A stretch of DNA of 11,658 nt. Source: Peptococcaceae bacterium BRH_c23. GTDB lineage: Bacteria > Bacillota_B > Desulfitobacteriia > Desulfitobacteriales > Desulfitobacteriaceae. The number at the start of each line of letters is the position of its first letter. Within the stretch, counting starts at the first letter, position 1. The DNA lies in the NCBI GenBank assembly GCA_000961805.1, contig LADV01000307.1:1-11658 (forward strand), written 5' to 3'. A program made the position numbers and the translations under genes. Under the pieces are notes generated by a model that was not told the DNA's origin, did no database searches, and was given only the letters and a program-made list of their open reading frames with translations. Positions 1 to 6,876 of the stretch are shown here, piece by piece.

Positions 1-20
1 CCTGCGGTCGTTGCTGGTGG

Positions 21-47
21 AAAAGCAGAGCGCAAGCTCTGCTTTTT
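21..47 (+). terminator. Rho-independent terminator of an upstream gene
   Basis: A perfect 11-bp stem (AAAAGCAGAGC at 21-31 with GCTCTGCTTTT at 36-46) closes a GCAA tetraloop and runs into a T5 tract at 43-47. This is a textbook intrinsic terminator for plus-strand transcription. The gene it ends lies before the window: bases 1-20 contain no stop codon in any plus frame and nothing recognisable. It separates the prfA unit from whatever precedes it, which agrees with a promoter of its own just before prfA. Confidence 0.85.
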
Positions 48-64
48 GCGTAAATGTTTGAAGT

Positions 65-155
65 GAGGTTCGAGGCGCAATGTTTGATATGCGATATACG
101 ATATTTGACCTTTGACCTTCGAGTATCGAACCTCGCGCCTCGAACTTTGATATAA
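65..155. repeat. Array of 13 degenerate heptamer repeats
   Basis: From 65 to 155 the sequence divides without gaps into thirteen 7-base units, nearly all starting GA and mostly ending C or T. Examples are GAGGTTC (65-71), GATATGC (86-92), GACCTTC (114-120) and GAACCTC (128-134). Position 1 is G in 12 of 13 units and position 2 is A in 12 of 13; the exceptions are the units at 79-85 and 135-141. Within the array, GTTCGAGGCGC (68-78) is repeated inverted as GCGCCTCGAAC (135-145). A second array of the same type lies at 1349-1383 and shares the 10-mer CTTCGAGTAT. The repeats resemble in form the heptameric STRR repeats known from cyanobacteria, but the sequence is different and I do not know a named family for it. 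Confidence 0.75.
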
Positions 156-156
156 T
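148..156 (+). promoter_or_regulatory. Extended -10 promoter of prfA
   Basis: TGATATAAT at 148-156 is a perfect TGn-TATAAT extended -10 element. No good -35 hexamer lies 16-18 bp upstream (that stretch is heptamer repeat), as is common for extended -10 promoters. Transcription would start near 163, giving a leader of about 43 nt before prfA. The element straddles the last two heptamer units. It was recognised by motif only. Confidence 0.6.
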
Positions 157-205
157 GGATATTAGATTCAGATTAAAGAACTTACGTAATTTTTGAGGTG
201 TAAAA

Positions 206-1276
206 ATGTTAGAAAAACTTTATGAGATTGAACGAAAATATGATGAATTGACGGAACTTCTGAGTGATCCGGAGATTATAAAGAATCAGAGTGAGTGGCA
301 AAAATATGCTAAGGCACAGGCCGGCATGACAAATCTCGTCACAGCCTTTAGGGAATACCAAGGAGTAAAGCGTGAGCTTGAGGAAACGGAAACTATTCTT
401 CAAGAAAAATTAGACTCTGAAATGCGAGAAATGGCGGAGCAAGAGAGAGGTCAATTGCAGAGCCAAATACAGGAACTAGAAGAACAGATCCGTGTCCTAC
501 TTTTACCCAAAGATCCCTTAGATGAGAAGAACGTCATCATGGAAATTAGAGCAGGCGCAGGAGGGGATGAAGCATCCTTGTTTGCCGGAGATCTCTATAG
601 AATGTATACTCGATATGCAGAAGCTCAGGGCTGGAAAACGGAAGTTCTAAGTGCCAGCTATTCAGATGCGGGTGGTTATAAGGAAATCATTGTGCTTATG
701 GAAGGGCATGGTGCCTATAGCAAATTAAAGTTTGAGAGTGGTGTGCACCGCGTTCAACGGATCCCTGCAACGGAGTCGCAAGGCAGGATTCATACCTCTA
801 CGGCGACGGTTGCAGTTCTTCCCGAAGCAGAAGAAGTGGAAGTATCCATTAATCCCAATGACCTGCGCATCGATGTCTATTGTTCTAGTGGACCGGGTGG
901 ACAGTGCGTGAATACCACCCAATCAGCGGTACGAGTTACCCATCTACCGACAGGGATTATTGCCTCTTGCCAAGATGAAAAATCCCAACTTAAGAATAAA
1001 GAGAAAGCGTTACGCGTCTTACGGGCTAGAATACTAGAGAAAGCTCAAGAAGAGGCGAGCGGTGAACAGGCTTCTGAACGCCGAAGCCAAGTAGGCACAG
1101 GAGATCGGAGCGAGCGGATCAGAACGTTTAACTTCCCACAAGGACGGGTTACAGACCATCGCATAGGCCTTACCTTACATCGCTTGGAGACAATCTTAAC
1201 AGGTGATCTGGATGAAATTATCCAAGCCTTGAATTCGTCGGATCAAGCTGAACGACTTAAGGCTGAGATTCAGTAA
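206..1276 (+). CDS. prfA: Peptide chain release factor 1 (RF1)
   Basis: RF1 reads UAA and UAG in the ribosomal A site and triggers hydrolysis of peptidyl-tRNA. The 356-residue length is normal. The N-terminal helical domain spans about 1-105. The RF1-type codon-recognition tripeptide PAT is at 187-189 within [18 protein letters not shown], which separates it from RF2 (SPF). The catalytic GGQ is at 231-233, and Q233 is the expected methylation target of PrmC, the next gene. The C-terminal region [20 protein letters not shown] (308-327) is typical. The start has a GAGGTG ribosome-binding site at 195-200, 5 nt before the ATG. One oddity: the loop reads [13 protein letters not shown], with Cys226 where Arg is usual and Cys234 where His or Ser is usual. 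The frame is intact and the identification secure. Confidence 0.98.
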   Translation: MLEKLYEIERKYDELTELLSDPEIIKNQSEWQKYAKAQAGMTNLVTAFREYQGVKRELEETETILQEKLDSEMREMAEQERGQLQSQIQELEEQIRVLLLPKDPLDEKNVIMEIRAGAGGDEASLFAGDLYRMYTRYAEAQGWKTEVLSASYSDAGGYKEIIVLMEGHGAYSKLKFESGVHRVQRIPATESQGRIHTSTATVAVLPEAEEVEVSINPNDLRIDVYCSSGPGGQCVNTTQSAVRVTHLPTGIIASCQDEKSQLKNKEKALRVLRARILEKAQEEASGEQASERRSQVGTGDRSERIRTFNFPQGRVTDHRIGLTLHRLETILTGDLDEIIQALNSSDQAERLKAEIQ

Positions 1277-1283
1277 TGGAAAA

Positions 1284-1321
1284 CTTGCTTTAGATCAAAA
1301 TCTTATGTCATCTAAAGTAAG
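1284..1321 (+). other. Hairpin between prfA and prmC
   Basis: CTTGCTTTAGAT (1284-1295) pairs with ATCTAAAGTAAG (1310-1321) to form a 12-bp stem with a single G-U pair and a 14-nt loop. No T tract follows, so it does not look like a terminator. It starts 7 nt after the prfA stop and may be an mRNA-stabilising or processing element within the operon. That role is inferred. Confidence 0.5.
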
Positions 1322-1348
1322 CGGAACTTATCTAAGGACTTAATGAAC

Positions 1349-1383
1349 GAACCTCGAACTTCGAATCTCGAACTTCGAGTATG
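1349..1383. repeat. Second heptamer array, at the 5' end of prmC
   Basis: Five uninterrupted 7-base units (1349-1383) belong to the same family as the array before prfA: GAACCTC at 1349, GAACTTC at 1356 and again at 1370, a GAATCTC variant at 1363, and a final GAGTATG. TCGA recurs at a 7-base step at 1355, 1362, 1369 and 1376. The array lies just after an ATG (1343) preceded by AAGGA, and just before the homology-supported prmC start at GTG 1397. It is therefore either untranslated leader or a repeat-encoded N-terminal extension. Confidence 0.75.
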
Positions 1384-1396
1384 GGGGCTTTTGCTG

Positions 1397-2242
1397 GTGA
1401 AGGTAATTGACAGTCTGCGTTGGGGCGAAGCGCGGCTCACAGAAAAAGGGATTACAAATGCTCGCTTTGATGCAGACATGTTGTTGGCCTGGGTTTTAAA
1501 TGTTTCCCGACCCCAACTCTATCTGGACGGGGACCGAAATTTGTCTGAGTTAGAGGAGGCAGATTTTCGGGGGGGTATTATCCGTCGCGCCGGGAACGAA
1601 CCTCTCCAGTACATCTTAAAGCGGCAGGAGTTTATGGGGCTTTCTTTCTACGTCGATGAACGGGTTCTAATCCCGCGTGCGGACAGTGAGATTTTAGTCG
1701 AGAAGTGGCTCGAGGTTGTAAGACAGGAAGAAGACGAGCGGCAAGAAAGAAAGATCAAGGTTGCGGATCTTTGTACTGGAAGCGGGGCTCTTGCTATTTC
1801 GATGGCGCATTATTATCCTAAAGCAGAAGTGGTTGGAACTGATCTTTCGTCTGACGCACTGGAAGTGGCGCGACAGAATTCTCAGAGTTTGGGTGTCTCG
1901 GTGCAATGGCGTCAGGGGGACTTTTTGGAACCTATTTTGGGTCAACTTTGGGATTATATTATTACGAATCCTCCCTATGTTTCTAAGGAGGAGTATAAGC
2001 AGTGTGATCCGGAGATTTTCAGAGAACCATCCATGGCCTTTTTAGGAGGACAAGATGGTTTAGATTATTATCGCCGTCTGGCAGAAAATGTGCGATCTAT
2101 ACTAAATCCTCAGGGGATGCTGCTAATGGAAATTGGTTGTGATCAAGCGGAGGCGGTTTGTAGGCTTTTCCAGATGAGGGGTTTTGAAACACAGGTTTTC
2201 CCGGATCTGGCAGGGAGAGACCGGGTGATCATAGCGAGGTGA
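1397..2242 (+). CDS. prmC: Release factor glutamine-N5 methyltransferase PrmC
   Basis: This SAM-dependent enzyme methylates the GGQ glutamine of RF1 and RF2, improving termination. Numbering from GTG 1397 (281 aa), the N-terminal helical release-factor-binding domain covers about 1-85. A PRADSE motif (93-98) stands where PRPxTE is usual. The SAM-binding motif I is DLCTGSGALAIS (124-135), and the catalytic NPPY is at 191-194. I chose GTG 1397 because the translated start VKVIDSLRWGEARL lines up with the usual family N-terminus (MKTIYEALKWA in B. subtilis, from memory). The five Gs at 1383-1387 could serve as a wobble-paired Shine-Dalgarno. An in-frame ATG at 1343 with AAGGA at 1334-1338 would add 18 residues encoded largely by heptamer repeats. 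The gene sits directly after its substrate gene prfA, as in many bacteria. Function is secure; the start is not. Confidence 0.95.
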   Translation: MKVIDSLRWGEARLTEKGITNARFDADMLLAWVLNVSRPQLYLDGDRNLSELEEADFRGGIIRRAGNEPLQYILKRQEFMGLSFYVDERVLIPRADSEILVEKWLEVVRQEEDERQERKIKVADLCTGSGALAISMAHYYPKAEVVGTDLSSDALEVARQNSQSLGVSVQWRQGDFLEPILGQLWDYIITNPPYVSKEEYKQCDPEIFREPSMAFLGGQDGLDYYRRLAENVRSILNPQGMLLMEIGCDQAEAVCRLFQMRGFETQVFPDLAGRDRVIIAR

Positions 2243-2247
2243 CAAAG

Positions 2248-3294
2248 ATGCTAACAAAACGGAGTTATATAGATAGAATCCACCCAGAAGTCGAATTGTT
2301 AAGAGAAGGGTCAGAATGGCTGCGTTCGGGAGAACTGGTAGCTTTTCCTACTGAAACGGTCTATGGGTTAGGGGCCAGTGCGCTGGATGCCCTAGCCTGC
2401 GAAAAGATTTTCTGGGTAAAAGGACGGCCACAAGATAACCCTTTGATTGTGCATGTTAGCAATCGTGCTATGGCAAACAAGCTGGTTGAAAGATGGACCC
2501 CAGAAGCTGAACTATGCGTTCAACATTTTTGGCCGGGTCCACTAACTTTAGTTTTGCCCAAAACCGCTTTGGTTCCCGATGTTGTCACTGCTGGGTTAGC
2601 GAACGTAGCGGTCCGTATGCCCAGTCACCCGGTAGCCCTTGGCCTAATCGAAGAAACCGGCCTTCCCATTGCTGCGCCAAGCGCTAACCTTTCAGGCAAG
2701 CCTAGTCCGACGAGCGGCAGCCATGTCTGGCGCGATATGAAAGGCAAAATACCGCTGATTCTAGACGCTGGGGCCTGTCAAGTAGGGGTTGAATCAACGG
2801 TCCTCGATGTCACTGGAGGGGTACCCACCATCCTACGCCCAGGTGGTATTTCCAAGGAAATGTTGGAAGAGATCTTAGGTGAGGTTCGAATGAATACTCT
2901 GACGGATAATCGGGTTCCTAAAGCACCGGGTATGAAATATAGGCACTATGCTCCCCAAGGAGATATGATTGTAATGGTCGGCCTTCAAGAGCGTGTCATA
3001 CAGCGGATGGGGCAAGAAATTCAAAAAGGACATGCTCGCTTAAAAAAAGTAGGAGTTCTTTGCACGCTTGAAAGTGCACCCTTTTTACATAGCCGTTTAC
3101 CGGATCTTTTGTTTGTGTTGGGATCTAAGCATCGATCGGAAGAAGTTGCCAGTAACTTGTTTGAGGGATTAAGATTATGCGATGAAAGAGGAGTGGACAT
3201 AATCTTAGCTGAAGGAATCGAAGAGGGAGGCCTTGGAGCGGCTATTATGAACCGCTTACAAAAAGCATCAGGCCATCGGATTGAATATATCTAA
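2248..3294 (+). CDS. tsaC: L-threonylcarbamoyladenylate synthase, Sua5/YwlC type
   Basis: The enzyme makes threonylcarbamoyl-AMP from threonine, bicarbonate and ATP, the first step of t6A37 modification in ANN-decoding tRNAs. At 348 residues this is the long Sua5 form. The YrdC catalytic domain covers about 15-205, with FPTETVYGLG (33-42), KGRPQDNPLIVHV (58-70) and the nucleotide-binding APSANLSGKPSPTSG (143-157). The conserved linker APGMKYRHYAP is at 226-236, followed by the C-terminal Sua5 domain (about 240-348). ATG 2248 is preferred because GAGGTG (2236-2241) lies 6 nt upstream and itself contains the prmC stop, so the two genes are likely translationally coupled. An upstream in-frame GTG at 2239 would lie inside that ribosome-binding site. 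The B. subtilis orthologue is ywlC. Confidence 0.95.
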   Translation: MLTKRSYIDRIHPEVELLREGSEWLRSGELVAFPTETVYGLGASALDALACEKIFWVKGRPQDNPLIVHVSNRAMANKLVERWTPEAELCVQHFWPGPLTLVLPKTALVPDVVTAGLANVAVRMPSHPVALGLIEETGLPIAAPSANLSGKPSPTSGSHVWRDMKGKIPLILDAGACQVGVESTVLDVTGGVPTILRPGGISKEMLEEILGEVRMNTLTDNRVPKAPGMKYRHYAPQGDMIVMVGLQERVIQRMGQEIQKGHARLKKVGVLCTLESAPFLHSRLPDLLFVLGSKHRSEEVASNLFEGLRLCDERGVDIILAEGIEEGGLGAAIMNRLQKASGHRIEYI

Positions 3295-3313
3295 ACATCA
3301 TTCATCTAATAAA

Positions 3314-3356
3314 ACCCTTTCCCTTGCATATACATAGAGGGAACGGAGGGAAGGGT
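3314..3356 (+). promoter_or_regulatory. mntP leader hairpin overlapping the ribosome-binding site
   Basis: ACCCTT-T-CCCT (3314-3324) can pair with AGGGAAGGGT (3347-3356), giving 10 bp with one bulged T (3320). This ends at the base before the mntP ATG and takes up half of the GGAGGG Shine-Dalgarno (3345-3350). Alternatively TTCCCT (3319-3324) pairs with AGGGAA (3338-3343), a 6-bp stem with a 13-nt loop that leaves the Shine-Dalgarno free. The two folds exclude each other. The leader between tsaC and mntP is only 62 nt, shorter than the yybP-ykoY Mn2+ riboswitch, and I see none of the conserved bases of that class. A regulatory role is inferred from base pairing alone. Confidence 0.45.
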
Positions 3357-3941
3357 ATGAATTTAACGTGGGTTGTGGCAGTAGCAATTGCCTTGGGAGC
3401 AGACGCGTTTTCATTGTCTCTAGCGATTGGGCTGGCGGGAATTCGGAAGCGTATGATCGTCCACTTGTCGTTAGTGGTCGCTTTTTTCCATGTCTTCATG
3501 CCTCTTTGTGGGATGATCCTTGGCCAAGCGTTAGGAACTATTCTTGGTCGTTATGCAAATCTGATGGGCGCATTAGTCCTGATTGGATTGGGCGGGAGAA
3601 TGATTTATAAGGTTTACCGTCCGAGCGAGGAGCATTTTTCATTTGGGGAAGCCAGGAAGGTTCTTTTTCATACCAAGTTATCCAGCAACAGTTCTTTAAG
3701 TGGATGGGGTATCTATGTATTGGCTGCTAGTGTAAGTTTAGATGCCCTTAGTGTTGGGGTTTCGTTAGGAACAATTAGAACGGACATTTATATAACCGTT
3801 ATAATAATGGGTTTGATTGCGGGGTTAATGACTGGAATTGGCTTAGTTTTGGGACGAATGATAGGAACACGCCTAGGAGATAAGGCGGAATTGCTCGGCG
3901 GGTTGGCATTATTGCTGATCGGAGTTAAATTGTTCTTCTAA
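3357..3941 (+). CDS. mntP: Manganese efflux pump MntP
   Basis: This six-helix inner-membrane exporter removes excess Mn2+. From ATG 3357 it is 194 residues, close to the family norm. Hydrophobic segments lie near 2-25, 36-56, 66-85, 116-137, 143-165 and 175-192. The two internally related halves carry the conserved acidic residues D16 (ALGADAFSLSLAIGLAG) and D129 (SLDALSVGVSLG), expected to sit in the transport path. The longer frame from TTG 3324 is rejected: it lacks a ribosome-binding site and its first 11 residues are not membrane-like, while ATG 3357 has GGAGGG 6 nt upstream. The neighbours are tsaC and ywlE; mntP occupies the position of B. subtilis ywlD. Expression may be tuned by the leader hairpin, because Mn2+ exporters of this family are often riboswitch-controlled. 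Confidence 0.93.
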   Translation: MNLTWVVAVAIALGADAFSLSLAIGLAGIRKRMIVHLSLVVAFFHVFMPLCGMILGQALGTILGRYANLMGALVLIGLGGRMIYKVYRPSEEHFSFGEARKVLFHTKLSSNSSLSGWGIYVLAASVSLDALSVGVSLGTIRTDIYITVIIMGLIAGLMTGIGLVLGRMIGTRLGDKAELLGGLALLLIGVKLFF

Positions 3942-3959
3942 GGGAGTGGGGATGGTCTG

Positions 3960-4406
3960 ATGGGTTTTAAACTTTTATTTATTTGTACAGGAAATACCTG
4001 CAGAAGCCCAATGGCTGAGGGATTAGCACGAGATATGTTTGGGGACATGGTTCAAATAAGTTCGGCAGGAATGTCAGCCTGGGAAGGGGAAGAAATCAAT
4101 GCCCATGCCCTAGAGATTCTTAAAGAACAGAACCAAGACCTTTCACAGCACCGCGCAAGACGAATTACTGAGGAGCTAATGGCGGATGCAGACTGGGTTA
4201 TTCCAATGACCCAAGCCCAAGAGGAAAGTTTAAAGCGTCTTTTTCCTCAATATGAGACTAAGACCCGGTGCTTAGGTAATTGGGGAGATTCCCAAAAGGA
4301 TATTTTGGATCCTTGGATGGGCTCTCTTAATGTTTATCGTCAGACGGCAAAGGAAATTAGTGAATTACTGAGTGAACTAAAAGAGAAGTTGAGGTTAGAG
4401 GGCTAG
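3960..4406 (+). CDS. ywlE: Low-molecular-weight phosphatase, probable protein-arginine phosphatase YwlE
   Basis: The LMW-PTP P-loop CTGNTCRS is at residues 9-16: nucleophile C9, phosphate-binding R15 (CX5R). The general-acid aspartate is D117 in DPW (117-119), where DPF or DPY is more common. T13, four residues after the nucleophile, matches the threonine that gives B. subtilis YwlE its phospho-arginine specificity; tyrosine phosphatases carry Ile there. I therefore infer that it reverses protein-arginine phosphorylation by McsB-type kinases, but no such kinase lies in this window to support the pairing. The length of 148 residues is normal. The ATG follows mntP by 18 bp and a GGGG-containing ribosome-binding site at 3942-3951. 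The position matches ywlE in B. subtilis. Confidence 0.9.
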   Translation: MGFKLLFICTGNTCRSPMAEGLARDMFGDMVQISSAGMSAWEGEEINAHALEILKEQNQDLSQHRARRITEELMADADWVIPMTQAQEESLKRLFPQYETKTRCLGNWGDSQKDILDPWMGSLNVYRQTAKEISELLSELKEKLRLEG

Positions 4407-4450
4407 ATTCCCCAGAAAATAGCATAAGTTTGTCGAAAAATGTCTACACT

Positions 4451-4474
4451 AGCGGCGTAATACGTCGCTTTATT
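4451..4474 (+). terminator. Possible weak terminator between ywlE and rpiB
   Basis: AGCGGCG (4451-4457) pairs with CGTCGCT (4463-4469) around a TAATA loop, giving 7 bp with one G-T pair, followed by TTTATT. The stem is short and the T tract interrupted, so termination would be partial at best. The 130-bp gap here is the largest between prmC and comEB, which leaves room for a separate rpiB promoter, but I found no convincing -35/-10 pair. Confidence 0.35.
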
Positions 4475-4536
4475 CTGTGATATTGCAGGAATTTTGCAAC
4501 TATATGTAGAAATGGAAAATAGGACAAGGAGGGGGA

Positions 4537-4992
4537 ATGAGTGTGAGAGTTGCGCTGGGAGCAGATCACGGCGGTTACGAACTTAAGGAAGCCATAAGCA
4601 AGCATTTGAAAAATCAGGGATTAGAAGTACACGATTTTGGAACCTACTCGACCGAATCCGTAGATTATCCAAAGTATGGGTGTGCAGTAGGCTATGCTAT
4701 CACAAAAGGGGAGGCAGACCTAGGGATTTTAATCTGCGGCACGGGGCAGGGGATTTCTATGGCCGCCAATAAAATTCCAGGAATTCGTTCAGCTGTCTGC
4801 TCAGAGACATTTTCCGCTCGAATGGTTAGAGAACATAATAATGCCAATATCTTAGCAATGGGTGCCAGAGTAATCGGCGTCGGACTCGCCCTGGACATTG
4901 TGGATATTTTTTTGAAAACAGAGTTTTCTGGCGGCAGACATGCTAACCGAGTGGATTTAATTTGTGACATTGAACGGGGAGAGATAATCTGA
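4537..4992 (+). CDS. rpiB: Ribose-5-phosphate isomerase B
   Basis: RpiB interconverts ribose 5-phosphate and ribulose 5-phosphate in the pentose phosphate pathway, supplying ribose for PRPP and nucleotides. In the 151 residues, GADHGGYELK (8-17) carries D10 and H11. The ICGTGQGISMAANK segment (66-79) contains the catalytic base C67 and the anion hole, and H100 in REHNNAN matches the ring-opening histidine. Cys at the catalytic position favours an RpiB ribose isomerase over the Ser/Thr or LacA/LacB variants. AAGGAGG (4526-4532) lies 4 nt before ATG 4537. An in-frame GTG two codons later (4543) has better spacing and would give the usual family start, so the first two residues are uncertain. 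The gene is ywlF in B. subtilis. Confidence 0.95.
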   Translation: MSVRVALGADHGGYELKEAISKHLKNQGLEVHDFGTYSTESVDYPKYGCAVGYAITKGEADLGILICGTGQGISMAANKIPGIRSAVCSETFSARMVREHNNANILAMGARVIGVGLALDIVDIFLKTEFSGGRHANRVDLICDIERGEII

Positions 4993-5018
4993 CGGCCTAC
5001 GGGGAGGAATCTTTTCAC

Positions 5019-5588
5019 ATGGATAATTTCGTTGCTGGTTTGTCTGAAGAATTAGCTAAAGTATGGGAAAGCATACTGGATGCCTTTTTCCAAAAAGCAA
5101 ATTTGCGTTCACAGCAAATTCTTGTTATAGGGTGTAGCACGAGTGAAGTAATGGGTCACCGAATTGGACAGGGAAGCAGTTTGGAAATTGCTGAAGTATT
5201 GCTTCCCCCTTTGCTGGAACGAGTTAACCAGCAGGGGATTTTTCTAGCGGTTCAGGGATGTGAACATCTAAATCGGGCCTTAGTCGTAGAAGAAGCCTGC
5301 GTAAATCATTATGGGTTAGAAGAGGTAACAGTGCTTCCCTCCCTGCATGCTGGAGGAGCAATGACAGTCAAAGCTTGGGAAAAATTTTTGTCTCCGGTTA
5401 TGATCGAACGAATCCAGGGGCATGCTGGAATTGATGTAGGAGATACATTTATAGGCATGCACTTACGACCCGTGGTAATACCCATTCGCATACACGTAAA
5501 AGAACTAGGCCAAGCGCATTTGACCCTAGCACGCACCCGCCCCCGCCTCATCGGCGGACCACGGGCGGTATATGATGAAAGCAAATAA
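5019..5588 (+). CDS. ywlG: Conserved protein of the YwlG / UPF0340 family (function unknown)
   Basis: This 189-residue soluble protein belongs to the DUF436/TIGR01440 family, widespread in Firmicutes and found beside rpiB and glyA. Its biochemical role is not known to me. Visible features are ILVIGCSTSEVMGHRIGQGS in the N-terminal part (about residues 35-54), a central GCEHLNRALVVEE motif and a GIDVGDTFIGMHLRPVVIPI stretch near 138-157. There is no signal peptide or membrane segment. GGGGAGG (5001-5007) lies 11 nt before the ATG, slightly long spacing. The gap to rpiB is only 26 bp, so the two are probably cotranscribed. The reading frame ends in four consecutive in-frame stops (TAA TAA TAG TAG, 5586-5597). 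Family assignment is good; function is not assigned. Confidence 0.88.
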   Translation: MDNFVAGLSEELAKVWESILDAFFQKANLRSQQILVIGCSTSEVMGHRIGQGSSLEIAEVLLPPLLERVNQQGIFLAVQGCEHLNRALVVEEACVNHYGLEEVTVLPSLHAGGAMTVKAWEKFLSPVMIERIQGHAGIDVGDTFIGMHLRPVVIPIRIHVKELGQAHLTLARTRPRLIGGPRAVYDESK

Positions 5589-5609
5589 TAATAGTAGGAG
5601 TGAATAAAA

Positions 5610-6866
5610 ATGGATTATATTCATCAGTGGCTGGAATCTCAAGACCCCGAGGTTGCAGAAGTAATTTCGCAAGAAGAGAAACGTCAAACCAATACTATCG
5701 AGTTAATAGCCTCCGAAAACTTCGTTAGCCGGGCAGTGATGGCAACCCAAGGATCTGTTCTAACGAACAAGTATGCCGAAGGATATCCAGGAAAACGGTA
5801 TTATGGTGGATGTGAGTATGTTGATGTTGTCGAAAACTTAGCTCGTGAACGCGTTAAGAAAATTTTTGGTGCTGAACATGCTAATGTACAGCCGCATTCT
5901 GGATCCCAGGCCAATATGGCAGTCTATTTCGCCTATTTGAAACCAGGAGATACGGTCCTCGGCATGAACTTATCTCATGGTGGACACTTAACCCATGGTA
6001 GTCCGGTCAATATTTCAGGAGTATATTTTAATTTTGTTCCTTACGGAGTCGACCCAGAAACAGAGCGAATTGATTATGATGAGGTTCGAAAATTAGCTCA
6101 TGAACACAAACCGAAGATGATTGTTGCTGGAGCAAGTGCCTATCCTAGAATCATAGACTTTGGCGTAATGCGTGAAATTGCGGATGAAGTGGGAGCCTAT
6201 TTAATGGTGGATATGGCGCACTTTGCTGGGCTTGTGGCTGCAGGATTACATCCATCACCCGTGCCCTATGCTGATTTTGTGACTTCCACTACCCATAAGA
6301 CGTTGAGAGGGCCGCGTGGTGGCTTAATTCTCTGTAAAGCTGAGTATGCCCAAGCTATTGATAAGGCAATTTTTCCAGGCATTCAGGGTGGGCCGTTGAT
6401 GCATGTCATTGCGGCTAAAGCGGTGGCTTTTGGGGAAGCTCTTCAGCCAGAATTCAAAACCTACCAAAAGAGTATTATAGATAATGCGAACGCATTGGCT
6501 CAAGCCTTAACAGATCGAGGATTCCGCCTTGTTTCCGGAGGAACAGATAACCATGTGATGCTCGTTGATGTACGGACCAAACAGTTAACAGGTAAGGAAG
6601 CAGAAAATATCCTTCATGAAGTAGGTATTACTGTAAACAAAAACACGATTCCTTTTGACACCGCGAGTCCTTTTGTCACTAGTGGAATTCGGCTTGGAAC
6701 CCCTGCGGTCACAACGCGCGGTATGAATACGGACGCGATGGTGCGGATAGCAGAAGCCATGGACCTTGCCTTGACCTCCCACCATGAACCTGATAAACTG
6801 AAAAAAGCACGGGAAATCGTCAGTTCTCTATGCGCTGAGTTTCCCTTATATACTAATTTAGATTAG
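5610..6866 (+). CDS. glyA: Serine hydroxymethyltransferase
   Basis: This PLP enzyme converts serine and tetrahydrofolate to glycine and 5,10-methylene-THF, the main entry to one-carbon metabolism. The 418-residue length is typical. [10 protein letters not shown] is at 31-40 and [19 protein letters not shown] at 54-72. D201 and H204 of VDMAHFAG contact the cofactor, K230 in [14 protein letters not shown] forms the PLP Schiff base, and R361 in SGIRLGTPA binds the substrate carboxylate. AGGAG (5596-5600) lies 9 nt before the ATG. The gap to ywlG is 21 bp and to upp only 10 bp, so it is most likely read on one mRNA with them. No glycine riboswitch or other leader structure fits in the gap. Confidence 0.98.
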   Translation: MDYIHQWLESQDPEVAEVISQEEKRQTNTIELIASENFVSRAVMATQGSVLTNKYAEGYPGKRYYGGCEYVDVVENLARERVKKIFGAEHANVQPHSGSQANMAVYFAYLKPGDTVLGMNLSHGGHLTHGSPVNISGVYFNFVPYGVDPETERIDYDEVRKLAHEHKPKMIVAGASAYPRIIDFGVMREIADEVGAYLMVDMAHFAGLVAAGLHPSPVPYADFVTSTTHKTLRGPRGGLILCKAEYAQAIDKAIFPGIQGGPLMHVIAAKAVAFGEALQPEFKTYQKSIIDNANALAQALTDRGFRLVSGGTDNHVMLVDVRTKQLTGKEAENILHEVGITVNKNTIPFDTASPFVTSGIRLGTPAVTTRGMNTDAMVRIAEAMDLALTSHHEPDKLKKAREIVSSLCAEFPLYTNLD

Positions 6867-6876
6867 GAGAGCCGAA

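Noticed and set aside
157..168. The 12-mer GGATATTAGATT occurs both before prfA (157-168) and before wecB (8107-8118), suggesting a shared operator.
   Set aside because: In an 11.6-kb AT-leaning window a few exact 12-mer matches are expected by chance, and the flanks do not match.
1761..2045. A plus-strand open frame of 94 codons in another frame inside prmC.
   Set aside because: It lies wholly within the SAM-binding and NPPY region of prmC and its product has no recognisable features.
3295..3356. A yybP-ykoY manganese riboswitch before mntP.
   Set aside because: The gap is only 62 nt and none of the conserved loop bases of that class are visible; only the ribosome-binding-site hairpin was kept.
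4692..5018. A minus-strand open frame of about 108 codons opposite rpiB, and similar long antisense frames opposite prmC, ywlG and atpE.
   Set aside because: Their products show no recognisable family and they mirror the codon pattern of strongly identified plus-strand genes; all are taken as shadows.
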